Assembly: GCA_022113835.1 (NCBI GenBank)
Contig: JAILWY010000020.1
Location: 4,092,001 to 4,156,000 of the forward strand
Direction: 5' to 3'
Origin: Atopsyche davidsoni
Lineage: Eukaryota; Arthropoda; Insecta; Trichoptera; Hydrobiosidae
Length of the DNA: 64,000 nt
Part shown: positions 1-11,300 of the stretch, in pieces
Layout of the letters: each line of letters starts with the position of its first letter
How positions within the stretch are numbered: position 1 is the first letter of the stretch
Made by a program: the position numbers and the translations under genes
The notes under the pieces: generated by a model
Told to the model about the DNA's origin: nothing
Databases searched by the model: none
The model's input: only the letters and a program-made list of their open reading frames with translations

Positions 1-1862
1 TCAGCCGCTAGGGGGAGGTGTTATTATGTACCCTTGTAGTCCCCGACCACAGCCTCTGAAACTGTGGTCCGCGAGCCAACCAAACCACCCCCCTTTACAC
101 AGCAAGTATGAAGGGGGGCTTGCTGTATGAAACAGCCAAGCAATGGCTGGTATATTATCTTCACAATAAATAAATGTCTCAAACTGTTTATAGTGTAATA
201 AACTTACACCAAACTGCCACCAGTCGGCAACAAATTCAGCGGCCAGAGCACACGTGTGCTTAATTTTTATTACCCCAAACCTTACTGTACGAAAGTTAAC
301 TCCAAAAAAAATCTATAATGTACTGTTGATACAAACTCACATACATATACTTTCTGTATATATTTGATAATCTGTGCAAATAAAATAGCAATTGTGCTTT
401 GTTTAATTAATCTGAAATATATGAAAAAAATCATATGTATTTATAATAAAAACAAATATATTATAGGATATGTACTTTGTAAAAGGATAGCAAGTAAGTT
501 TGCTGGCATTAATTAAGGTAAAAAATGATCTCGCCTGAAAGTCAACCCCTTCAGGACGCTATCTATCAACGCGACCCTTTTAATCTAACCCTTTGTGGCT
601 TGTACATTTGGTGCACTCGGAATATTTAATTAATTGGCTGCGAAAAAGAGTGGTGATACTCTTGTGGTTCAATCCTATTTAATTTTACTGAAACTCATCG
701 CACTTCCTTCCTTCCTTATATTTTTTTTTTATATAATAATTGTTTTTTATTTGATGAATTGATGAGAGTGAATCCAACCCTTAACACAGCGGAAACTGCT
801 TTCTGAAATAAAAAGTTTAAAAATTTACACTAATTTAAGAATCAAACAATTATTGATAGAGAGGCTCAAAAAAAGGTACAGATTGCAGATCGTATATTAA
901 TATTTTAAATAATTAATCCAAAATATATTATGTATATAAATAAATATTTTCATTTAAAAAATAAAATATTTCAAGTCTCGTATTTAAAATTACAGCATTT
1001 TCTTCGCAACTCTTGGTAAAGAATGAAAAATTCTCGTGAAATAAAAACGGTAAAAGCACAATAACATATTATTTCGTGAAAATTACTTTTTTGTTGGGAA
1101 GTTACCTGTTGTGCGATATTTTGCGTTGTTAAGGCTTTGAACTTTACAATTTTTTTTGTTGTTTGAAATTTGTGTTTCAAAAGCGAGGAAAAAATATTTT
1201 TCAAAATACACACAGGTTTATTTTAATTACACGAAATTCACTTGTACTTATTAAATGTTTCAGTACTTTGAATTTGTAACAAGGGCAGGCTTTATGGGAC
1301 AGTGATTCTGTAGAAAATATATCACACTCATCTTTAAATTATATTTTTTAAAAATTGTAATATCTATGTAGATATAAAATGAAGCCAGAATATTTTACAA
1401 GTTATAACAATTCTAACGATCTCGAGCCCCTGAAGTGGCAGACGCCGGAAGTGCTGAAAGCTCGGAGCTTCGTGAGTGCTTTATTTTGGTATCATCGCAC
1501 ATTAAGGCTCGCTGTCGGAACTTTTCAGAATACAAGATCATCCCCCAGCTCCCCCGACACTTCGGCAAGTGTTCTTGTTTGGCTTGAGACAAAAATACTT
1601 CTTGAATCGCATTGGAATGCAAATGTCTCGCTTACTTTTTTGTTTCCAGCGCAGGAGCTTCTTGAAACCGCGATCCAACTTCAGGTGTTTCAGGCTGTTT
1701 TCAGGCGCTGAAACAAACTAATTACCTGCTTGAAATAAACCTGAAGTTCAATTTTGGACCCAGTACGTAAATTTTTTACTATATCGTCTTCAATTCATAA
1801 AATTGGATGTAAGAACTGGTACGGAAATTTTATGAAAAATACCTTAAAGGCCTAAGTCTCAT
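1..1862. other. AT-rich gene-free stretch
   Basis: No gene is recognised. A somewhat GC-richer patch at about 1420-1710 is open for 110 codons on the plus strand but shows no family, splice or start support. Confidence 0.5.
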
Positions 1863-2374
1863 ACTCGAGTTTTTTTTGTCATTTTCTGGTCCGTTTTGCA
1901 AAAAATCGACTGCACCAATAAAAAAAATTTAAATGCAAAAAGTTAGATACATCCCTTCTTCCGAACAGAATATTTTTTTATTTCTTGTAAATTTACTTTT
2001 AATATGATAAATATGTGTTTTTCCGATTGAAGTGTAGAAATTTGGATTTTCGTCATATCCCTGTTCTAAGAGTGCTAAACATTTAAAAGTCTTTTTTTCA
2101 ATTGTAATTTAAAGATTAAATATAAACCCTGTGCGATCTATTATTTTGAAAATTTAAAAAAAAATAAATCTTTAAAAAACTTTGGTTTTGAAATGTTATC
2201 ATTTTATCCAATTTTTTAACATCTTCAAGATTTTATTTTACCCTGAAAATGGACGTTAATTAAATAATAAAAAATAGGTAAATATAATTTATAGTTTTTT
2301 CAATACTCTATAAAAAAATTAATATTCGACATAGAAAAATAAAGTGACAATTAAATTAATTAAATGACACGATT
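1863..2374 (-). mobile_element. Truncated MITE copy, same family as 26259-26761
   Basis: It begins CTCGAGTTTTTT and contains TGCACCAATAAAAA, TTAAATGCAAAAAGTTAGAT, AATATGTGTTTTTCCGATTG and AATTAAATGACACGATT. Each has a matching stretch, reverse-complemented, in 26388-26750. The terminal CAGGGATGGG end is missing, so this copy is truncated. No coding capacity is seen. Confidence 0.65.
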
Positions 2375-3668
2375 ACGGTCCTTTTTTTGTGGCAGACGTG
2401 GGATGGACACCAAGCAAGGTTAGGTTTTTAATAATAAATATATACGCTTTGTATTTAAACTCACTATCAAACAAGTTTGCTTACCATTTACATGATTACT
2501 GTAAAAAATCAAAACCATTTTAATACGGTCCAATATTTTTTATATTAATTACTTGCTGGAATTCAAACTCATCTTGAATATGCCAAGCAAAGGAAATTGT
2601 AAAAAAAATTATAGATATATAACGAAATTCGACAGAGTAATTTTTAACACAATTATATCAAACGCGAAATCAGTTCAGTACCTGACGTCCATCACAGTTC
2701 AAATGCCAGCTTCCGGGAAGTACAAGTTCCCGTTTCCGGTCAGGCCGGGCTGAGCCTCCAACTTTGCGCAAACTCGATGGGAAACTTCTTCAACTTAATT
2801 TCGCCTGTGATCCGTCTGCGTCGCAAAGCCTCCGTAGGGGATGCAACCTCCTCCCCCTCCTACCCACGAAATATTAGATTTATTTTATATTTCAGATATA
2901 TCCTGAAACCCCCCACCACTATCAAATATCCCTTGAACTGCTTTTTTAAGCTTGTACCTGTTTTTTTTTTATTTATTATATCTGAACCAACGATTTACTC
3001 CCCTAAAAACGTTACGAATGCTGTTAATTAATTACTTATCATGAAAGTCGATATACTGACAGTAAATTTAATTAAAGCCTTAATAAAACGGGAATCGTTT
3101 CTCTCGACAAGTACATTCAATAATTTGCGCATTTCAATATTTTGTATTGAAAGCTGAAATTGCTGAAAGCAACATAATTAATTAATTCCTATAAATTTAC
3201 GCACACATTTATATTTTAGAAACTATTTATACGCAAAACGACAAAAAAAATATTCTTTATATTAAATTATATGTGCAAGCGCAAAAACTCAACTTGCATA
3301 CAACAATTCAAAAGGCGAAATGTAAAAAAATTTACGTTCAATGATTTGCAATGTTTTGTGATTTAATTATTATTTAAAGGGTTTTTGTTGGCTTTGGGTT
3401 AATTTTTGTAATATTATTATTGAGCTTTAGGGGAGTTTTGGTGAGCTTTGAACCAACAACCGGTTCATGGCCGGCTTTTGCCATAAAGCAGTCCGGACCG
3501 GATCAGTGGGCCGGAAGCGCCGGCCTGCCCAGTTTACCAACCTAACCTAACCCGCATTCAAATACGCTCGATTGGATTGTTCAATTAATCTGTTCGATAA
3601 ATAACGTCGACGCTAAAGCCGCTCGGACACAATGCTAGATAAAGGTCTCTCTGTGCTGCGACCCGAAC
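2375..3668. other. Gene-free stretch with a small GC-rich patch
   Basis: AT-rich, with a GC-rich patch at about 3455-3535 containing several CCGG-type words (CCGGTTCATGGCCGGC). A two-unit CCTAA stretch near 3541 is too short to be telomeric. No gene is seen. Confidence 0.4.
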
Positions 3669-4050
3669 GTTTTCTATACTATTTCCATTGGATAAATATT
3701 ACTTACGTGACATTTTTAACAGCTCGGTAATCGATGTTCAATTTGACTAGACAATCAATAACTCAACTTTAACTGAATACAGTAAATGTCTTAATATCTT
3801 AATTATTAACCAGTTTTTCATTAAACTATGTATAAACTAATCAGCCATGGTTCAAATATTTATATTATAAATATATTCAAAAGTTTGGTGTGGAGTTTTC
3901 AGGAAACCCTAATATTGTTGTTTTCTATACTATTTCCATTAAATAAATATTACTTACGTGACATTTTTAACAGCTCGGTAATCGATGTTCAATTTGACTA
4001 GACAATCAGTCAATGTATATAACTCAACTTTAACTGAATACAGTAAATGT
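3669..4050 (+). repeat. Direct duplication of about 125 bp (two copies)
   Basis: 3669-3789 and 3920-4050 are near-identical (GTTTTCTATACTATTTCC ... CAGTAAATG). The second copy has a short insertion after GACAATCA. Between them lies a 66-nt segment (3851-3916) that itself recurs at 4552-4617. The layout suggests a composite or nested element. Confidence 0.7.
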
Positions 4051-4051
4051 A

Positions 4052-4223
4052 TTTTTGAGTAAAATACTTGAGTGATTTTCCACATGTTCGTTTTTATTTG
4101 TGACCGGTTTCGCCAACTTTTCACCTTGGCGTTATCAAACAGAAACCTACGTGAAAGGTTGGCGAAACCGGTCACAAATAAAAACGAACACGTGGAAAAT
4201 CACTCAAGTATTTTACTCAAAAA
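4052..4223. mobile_element. Long-hairpin MITE with 73-nt arms
   Basis: Arms 4052-4124 and 4151-4223 are inverted repeats with only about two mismatches and a 26-nt loop. They carry ACTTGAGTGATTTTCCAC and GTGACCGGTTTCG. Related sequences at 27499-27622 and 29547-29665 make this a dispersed fold-back family. Confidence 0.75.
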
Positions 4224-4551
4224 TATTAAAATGGAATTCCACCGAGTACTTATTGTCAAAAATATTGAATGCATAAAATTTATTAAAATATTACCAAGCA
4301 CATGGTATCAAAATATTTATAACCAATTTTTACTATTTTAAAGAACTTTCCGAGCTTCGCTCTTACCTCTTGAAAATATTTCAAGTAATTAGATCTATAA
4401 AACACTTTGAAATTTCAGTTTATGATCTATAGATCAATGTCGCCGGTGCTTTGGCCCGAGGAACAGAATCTACGAATGAACAATTTTAATTGAATTTCTT
4501 TACTTCTTACCAGTTTTTTTATTGACCTGAGTATTAACGAATCATCGAATC

Positions 4552-4617
4552 TTCAAATATTTATATTATAAATATATTCAACAGTTTGGTGTGGAGTTTT
4601 CAGGAAACCCTAATATT
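4552..4617 (+). repeat. Second copy of the 3851-3916 segment
   Basis: It contains AGTTTGGTGTGGAGTTTTCA and GGAAACCCTAATATT, matching 3851-3916 with about two differences. Probably part of a larger interrupted element. Confidence 0.6.
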
Positions 4618-5546
4618 ATTAAGTCAACGTATTAATCGGCTTCCGCTGCATGTGTACCTTCGAAATTAGATCTCCCTAAGCCTTCGCCTGAAATTCCAAC
4701 CACGAAATTCAGTTTGCTTTTTGTCGCTGAAATTATCCGGAATTCTTTCAGAGATGAGGGTGGCAAATGTTATTTGAAACTGCCATAAATCATTTTGAGT
4801 TATTCACTAAGCAAGTTTAGTGTCACTTGGACGTTTCGGTAGCACCGAGCTGTAACTGTCTGAAAAGTAGGGTAGATTAACTCGCTGAAGATTCCTATCG
4901 GTTAAACTGGTTGTTAAAAATAATATATATATCGATTCTGTACCTGTAAAACTTTACAGGAAATCAAATCTATGTTAGATGTGTCTAGCTTACCTTACAA
5001 TAAAACCATGTACAGTAGTACATATTATTTCCAAAACTGTATCCAGGAACATGAGAATCGGTGTATTGAAAATAAATTTAATTAAAAGCCTTAATAAATC
5101 AGGAATCGATACTTGTGACAAGTACAATCCAATTCACCTCGCAGAATTTGCGCATTCTTATCTTTTGTATTGAAAGCTGAAATTCTGAAAACACTCAGAA
5201 TTTACGGCTACCTGTGTAGAGAAATTCAGGTGTTACCAAGCTTTTCTAAATTTATTTACAAAGTCTTAGTTTTTAGTGCAAGTAATTGAGTGAGGTTAGT
5301 AAAATAGTCTGATGATTTAAAAGCAAAATCTTTACGTCGAAATGTCTCGCGTTTCAAAAAAGCTTAAGCTTAATCACAGCCTTAAAAAAAAGACGCTTTG
5401 GATGGTTAACAACCCCTGTTCTGATTTATTCGGTCGATTATTAAATACACGTAATTAAGGCCTGTTGTTTGGTTGCCCGAAGAGTTTGTTAGTTTAACAA
5501 TACTCAACGCGAGCTTTTGGGATCCCTTAATATCGCATACATAATA
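4618..5546. other. Gene-free AT-rich stretch
   Basis: No gene, RNA or convincing repeat is seen. Short open frames here have no support. Confidence 0.4.
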
Positions 5547-5789
5547 CTAGGGATGGGCGCGATCGAAAGCTTCGAAATCGATTATGAAATCAGTGAGACT
5601 ATGAGCATTTATATTTGTAAGCATTTTTGCCTTACAAAGACTTCTTCAGGTCAAAAAAATTCTTATAAATAATACGAGATAATGTTTTTTTTGCTTCTTT
5701 TCCTTACCCAATAAGTCGATCCCAGTACGTTTTATCAATAAATTCTTTGAGTGAATCGATTATTCGAAATATAATGATGTCCCTAAACT
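5547..5789. mobile_element. Possible MITE with AGGGATGGG-type end
   Basis: The left end CTAGGGATGGGCGCGATCG and the right end (reverse complement CTAGTTTAGGGACATC) are loosely inverted. The family is uncertain. Confidence 0.3.
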
Positions 5790-5811
5790 AGTAGGGGTTC
5801 TTCATGTACAG

Positions 5812-6231
5812 CATTGGTTCCCAAACTATTTTGTCCCGTTGACCCCTTGTCGAGTTTTCCTGTTTTTCGTAGACCCCTGCCTTGCTAATATTGAATTTTT
5901 ACATATTCATCATCTGACATCTGATATACAGGTGCGCCATATTTTATGTCGGTATATAAACATTGAATAACTATTTTTTTTTTATAAGAAGGTTAACAAC
6001 TGCACTGAAACCCTTCTCAGTGTAGTATGAAGATGTAAAAACTATCAAAAACCTTCTTGCGATAGTCTATACTGCTAAATTAACAGCATTATTATGTAAG
6101 TACATAGGTTCAATCTGTGTTCGATTATGACATTTACGGAATGCCTAAATTTTGGTGTCCACTCTCGTAGACCTTTATTTTCAGTTCGTGGACCCCCAAT
6201 TTAATTTTACTGACCATTTTGAGAACTAGTG
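5812..6231. mobile_element. hAT-type MITE, 420 bp, with 8-bp target duplication
   Basis: It starts CATTGGTTCCCAAAC and ends GAGAACTAGTG (reverse complement CACTAGTTCTC). Flanks ATGTACAG and CTGTACAG match at 7 of 8 bases, as for hAT insertions. An inner stretch CCTTGCTAATATTGAATTTT is shared with the hAT remnant at 24523-24951, so the two are one family. No coding capacity. Confidence 0.75.
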
Positions 6232-6239
6232 CTGTACAG

Positions 6240-8260
6240 GGTTAACAGGAATTAATTCATGTGTGCCCACCTGCTAAGCCCAGTTGTTCAGAAGTTGTCG
6301 TCGAACATTTCCGGAGCAACCTCAAGAACTCGCCGGCCATATTTCAATATTTACGTCCGGCCTGTTGAATTCGCCCAACTTTCGAAGAAACCACCCGAAC
6401 TTTCGTTATTTGTTACAATTTACCCGAAGGTACTCGGGGTGGGAAAATAAGAGATCCAGGGTCCGAAATAAGGGAGGAATTACAAATGACGGAGCGGAGT
6501 AAAGTTCGCCTGATCGATGGTAATTTAAATTGTAACCCAATACAACTTCGCGAAGATGTCGTAATTGATTAGGAGAAAAAGTGTGGTCGTTTGGTAAATT
6601 CGATTGTAACTTCATAAAAGGGATATTTTTTATATTTTTGTGTGGCTTCTTGATATCGGATCTTGAATTTATTAAAATAAACATCATAAGAAAAGTGAGT
6701 GCCGAAGAAATTCACCAAATGTTACGTTGTCTCATAATTTTCTTTATAGAGTTGAGGCCTAGACAAATCGAGATTTTTAATATGAGGCTTTTCAAAATAC
6801 CATAGTATTTTCTTAAGAAATCAGTATAATACTGAAACTGATTTTTCAGGGAAAAAACCCATGAAAACGTGTATACAGAATTTGCATCAGTAGCTGAAGT
6901 ATATTAACATTTATATATATTATATTTATTTATTATTTTCGGCTGAATGAATTATTCTGTCTTCGTTTAGGCCTTATTAGAAATTTCCGTGACGTAATTC
7001 TGAAAAAGAAAATATTTAATTTTGTTCTCGGGATGCGGGATATTGTTTCAGCGAGTCATCTTCCCTTGTGGACCAGGGCGGGTATTTTCACTCTGTCCTC
7101 TTGAATTACTCTCCTCCCTTACGATCGGAGGGTGTGGAATGATGAACGAACAAGCAACGACTCTAGACAAAAAAAAAATTATCGTAATTAAAGGATAGTC
7201 GCCTCCTCGTAACTTTGTTTGCAGTGCGAGCGACAAGCGAGAGCCAAAATTATATCTTCCTTATAATATGCACACAAACTAGAAATTTTCTTTATATTAT
7301 AACCTCGTAACATTTTAAAAAAAAAAAACAACAAATTTTTCTTATATATTATAAAATAAATATATAACTTGCTTATGGTATGCTTTAATCATAAAATGAA
7401 AAATTTTATAATAAAAAAAAAAATAAAACTACTATTTCAACGATTGAAAATACACATTTTTCAACTGAAATCAACCCTTAAAATTATCCAAAGCGTATAA
7501 TAATACAATGTTATCAAAACACCTGTTTTATAAAAACACAAACTTGATAATTTTAATACATGTTGAAGAAACTAGTCATGCAAAAAAATTAAAAAAACAT
7601 AGAACACTAAAAATATTATAAAAATATTCTCTCGAGTACTTTTAGTCAAAAATATTATATTTTATAATATATACAAATATTTAAGCAACTCTTGGTACAA
7701 AGGAGTATTTATTATAATCACAATAAACGATAAAAATTTATTTTGAAACATTTAAAGCAGAATCAAATCCCAGGTGAGGAGATTTAAGATAGAAAATTTA
7801 TTCACCTGTATAAGAATGCGTTCTGCAAGTTTTGCTCGGAAAATCTCATTAATGAAAATCGCTTTCTCTGTCCTTTTTTTTCAGGCGCTCTAGCAATTGA
7901 ATTCGCTTTCATTCTTCAGTTACAGCTTTTTTTCAGTGTAAATCTTTTAACTTTTAACGACAAAATAAATAATTTCGTTTATTTTCAAGTAAAAGCCGTT
8001 AATGTGTGGAATAAAAAAAAAACCATCCCAAAGACATACATTATTGATTGCGAATTCGAAATCAATTTAGACGGTCTGTTTATTTTATCAAGTGGATTTT
8101 TTTTATTTATATAAATATTATATAAACACACTTTATAATAAATTATAGATAAATACATATAACAACTTTTTTGCTTCTGATTTTTGATGTAATAATCTTA
8201 ACTTTGCGTATTTAAAGAAACGCTGTTTATTTTGTTTGTGAATCCTGATTCTTGAGTTCG
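6240..8260. other. Gene-free AT-rich stretch with RTE trace
   Basis: A stretch near 6685-6815 (AGACAAATCGAGATTTTTAA then ATGAGGCTTT) resembles the same part of the RTE-type remnant at 23070-23120 and is probably a very decayed copy. Nothing else is recognised. Confidence 0.35.
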
Positions 8261-8344
8261 AAGAAGCCTTTTAAAGGCGAAAACGATAATAATTTCTTGA
8301 ATGCTCAAGAAATTATTATCGTTTTCGCCTTTAAAAGGCTTCTT
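8261..8344. repeat. Perfect 84-nt inverted repeat (40-nt arms, 4-nt loop)
   Basis: Arm 8261-8300 and arm 8305-8344 are exact reverse complements around ATGC. It could be a fold-back element, a source of hairpin RNA, or an assembly fold-back artefact. No other copy is seen in the window. Confidence 0.85.
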
Positions 8345-11300
8345 TTAAGATATGCATCTATATTTTTTTTAATCAATGATTGCTTTACAACATGCGAAGG
8401 ATTTCTTCGGTATAATAAGAGACGAAGCAAATTTCGAAACAGAATACCTCGTAGAGTGATTTCTAGTATCCCTAAATGGCATTTTAAATAAAAGTATATT
8501 AAAATTCCCGTTTTCAGGATTTTTAATTTGGTTCATTTGCCTGCGGGGAGGTTCTGCCCCATCCCTTGTCAAGGACGATGGAAAATCTTATTAATATTTA
8601 ATTTTCTCCACGAAATCTAATTTTGATATATAAGAAAAAATATTTCCAAGAATTTTACTTTCAGGCTCTGAAAATGTTCAGCAACAGAAACGTTCTCTCA
8701 TCTGATGCATGGCAGTATTAAAAATAACCAAAGCCTTATTGAGTGCTACAAATAGATCAGATAACTTCTATGGCATTATTCATGGGAACCTTGAGTACTT
8801 CACCTGTATAAAAATATTTTATTTTGACGTGATTTTAGTTTCAGTACTATCATTTGTATTTATCATAAGACCTTGAAGGCTTATTTGTTTTGAAATATAT
8901 TTTTCATAAATTGTGTACGCTGAAATACAGCAAAATATCTGATTCAAACTGATGTTCAGAAGGTTTTATGGGAAATATCGAACCACTCACTCGGCGAACG
9001 CAAACCTCAATTTCCATGTACGATATTGGAAAGTATCATATTTGTTTGAGAAAACATACAAGACCAATTTATTTAAACCTTTGCAAATATATTTCAGTGC
9101 AAATAAATTTACAGCCTTTTTTTATGCATTAGAACCTAAAAAGAAAATTAATTCATTGTGATAAATTGGATCAAAACATTTTGTGGTTGTTACGCAAGCA
9201 TCTAAGCTACTGAGTGCTTTGCGAGAGATTATGATGATGATTAGCTTAATTTTATTCATGAAAGCGGCTGAAGGGTTTACGTCTTTGATGATTAGCACAA
9301 CATCTTTGTTGGTTTCACCCCTTAAAAATAAGGCTCTGGATAAAACTTAAATCAGTGTATTGTAACGTATTTTTCAGCACAGTAATTTTTTTTTTTTTCA
9401 CACAAAGCATTTCAGCCTGAAATTTTTCAGGAACGTAAATTTCAAGCCTTGTCGCGTAATCGAAGAGCATATTCGGTTATATTTTTAAAATGACGATGCA
9501 TAAAACTCTCCACAGCACTGAGGATCTTCATCCATCACCACTCAGCCAAATTGACAACATCGCGTCAATTTTCACAGCTTTTAGAGGGGCGCAAACCCTG
9601 AAGCGAGACTGAAAACTGAAAAATACTGAAAACACTCGAGCCCGAGTCCCGACGAACCTTTTACAGAAATTGCTCGCCTAATTTTCAGGATTTCACTCTT
9701 CAACTTTCATAATAACAAAGCCACGTTTAAATTAACCTTTTTTCAATACAATAACGCCATTTTCACCATCGATACATTTAAGCTCGCAAAATATTTTAAC
9801 CAAAAAATCATCCCCATTTTATAGGCTTCTGACTAAGATTATCGGTATACTAAGGCTTTGCATTAAAATGAAAACAAATAGATCACGATAGTCTGTTTAT
9901 ATACACGCAACAAAGGAAGCAACACCCCCTAATCTGTTACGTTAATTGGGGATGAAGATAAATGGGGGTGCTCGATCCAATAAACGCGATAATGGGTGAG
10001 AATCTTCTTTCTTTTATGCAATTTGTTTTTTATAGAGTAACAAGCGATCTTGAAGGCGATTAGTTGGGAATCGATCTTCTTTTTATTTATTTTTATCTGT
10101 TTTATGAGAGACTCGTGATGATGAATTGGGGTTTTTTTCAAAACAGCTTCGTGAATATTATGTTTTATTATTTTTGAATTAAAAGCTGCTTAAAGCCTTG
10201 GTCTTTTCCATGAAAAAATGCTACACTGACAAGCCATTTTATTTTCTATATACCTGCACTTCGATTTCTTCAATGTACATCATCCCTATTATCAATTATC
10301 AATCTTCTAATTCACAGAGTTATACGATGGTCTAATACAAAAAAAAAACCTTTATTGGCTTCAAAAATTTTTCAGCTTTACTGAAAAATCGCCATCCCAA
10401 ATGACGTTTTTTGGGGTAACCCGCATTTTGGTACCTCTTTTCAGGAATTTCATCCCCAACCCTTCATTTTAATCTCTTTAATCAGGTCTTCTTCGACTAT
10501 AAGACATAGAATCCAAACCAAATCAGGATTTCTTACAAATCTTGTGCCTTCTATGTTTTTATGTCTAAATATACACAAATGGCTTTTTTAGATTTTTAAA
10601 TTTTCAGGACTCAATCTTTTCACAAAGGGCCTTTTTAAATTAATGCGATATTAATCTGAATTAAACGTTGTTTTTTGTGAATTTTACGCCCTTGATTTCC
10701 ACTTGAACGCGCAACTATAATTATTGTTGTCTGCTTTTTGCACTAAATCCTTTTGCTTGTGCTATCAGTGGGACATTAAGCACGGCAGACATTATGATGT
10801 TGTGTTCAGGACCGAGGGCGGTCTCATTACACTTTAATGGCACCGTAAATTATGGCAAGCGCTTACAATAGAGCTTAGATTTAATGACGATGGTGTAGCG
10901 ATAATATTTTAATAATAATAAAAAAATAGAGAAAGCACTCTAAGAGCTGAGACCTATAAAAGACTCGGTACCATTTACAAACAACGTCTAAACATAAATA
11001 AAATATCCGCATTTATGTGCTTTAAGCTTGGGATATTATTTTATGAAACGACGAAAAAAAATTGTTTATCGAAGAGTAGACTCAAAGACAAAAAATTGTA
11101 CTAGAATGCATTTTTTTTTCTAAGAATGTTATTTAAAAAAAAGCCCTTTTAATCTAAAGGCTATTTTTTTTTTTTTATAAAAATATTTTGTGTATAATTA
11201 AACGTATTAGGCATTAAATGTATAGAATTAAATTAAATTAAATAATAAGAGCTTGCATCAAATAAAAAATATACTTTTCAGTCGACATTTAAAAAACCCA

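Noticed and set aside
1379..1711. 110-codon plus-strand frame
   Set aside because: No recognisable motif, no splice partner and AT-rich flanks; kept only as a note.
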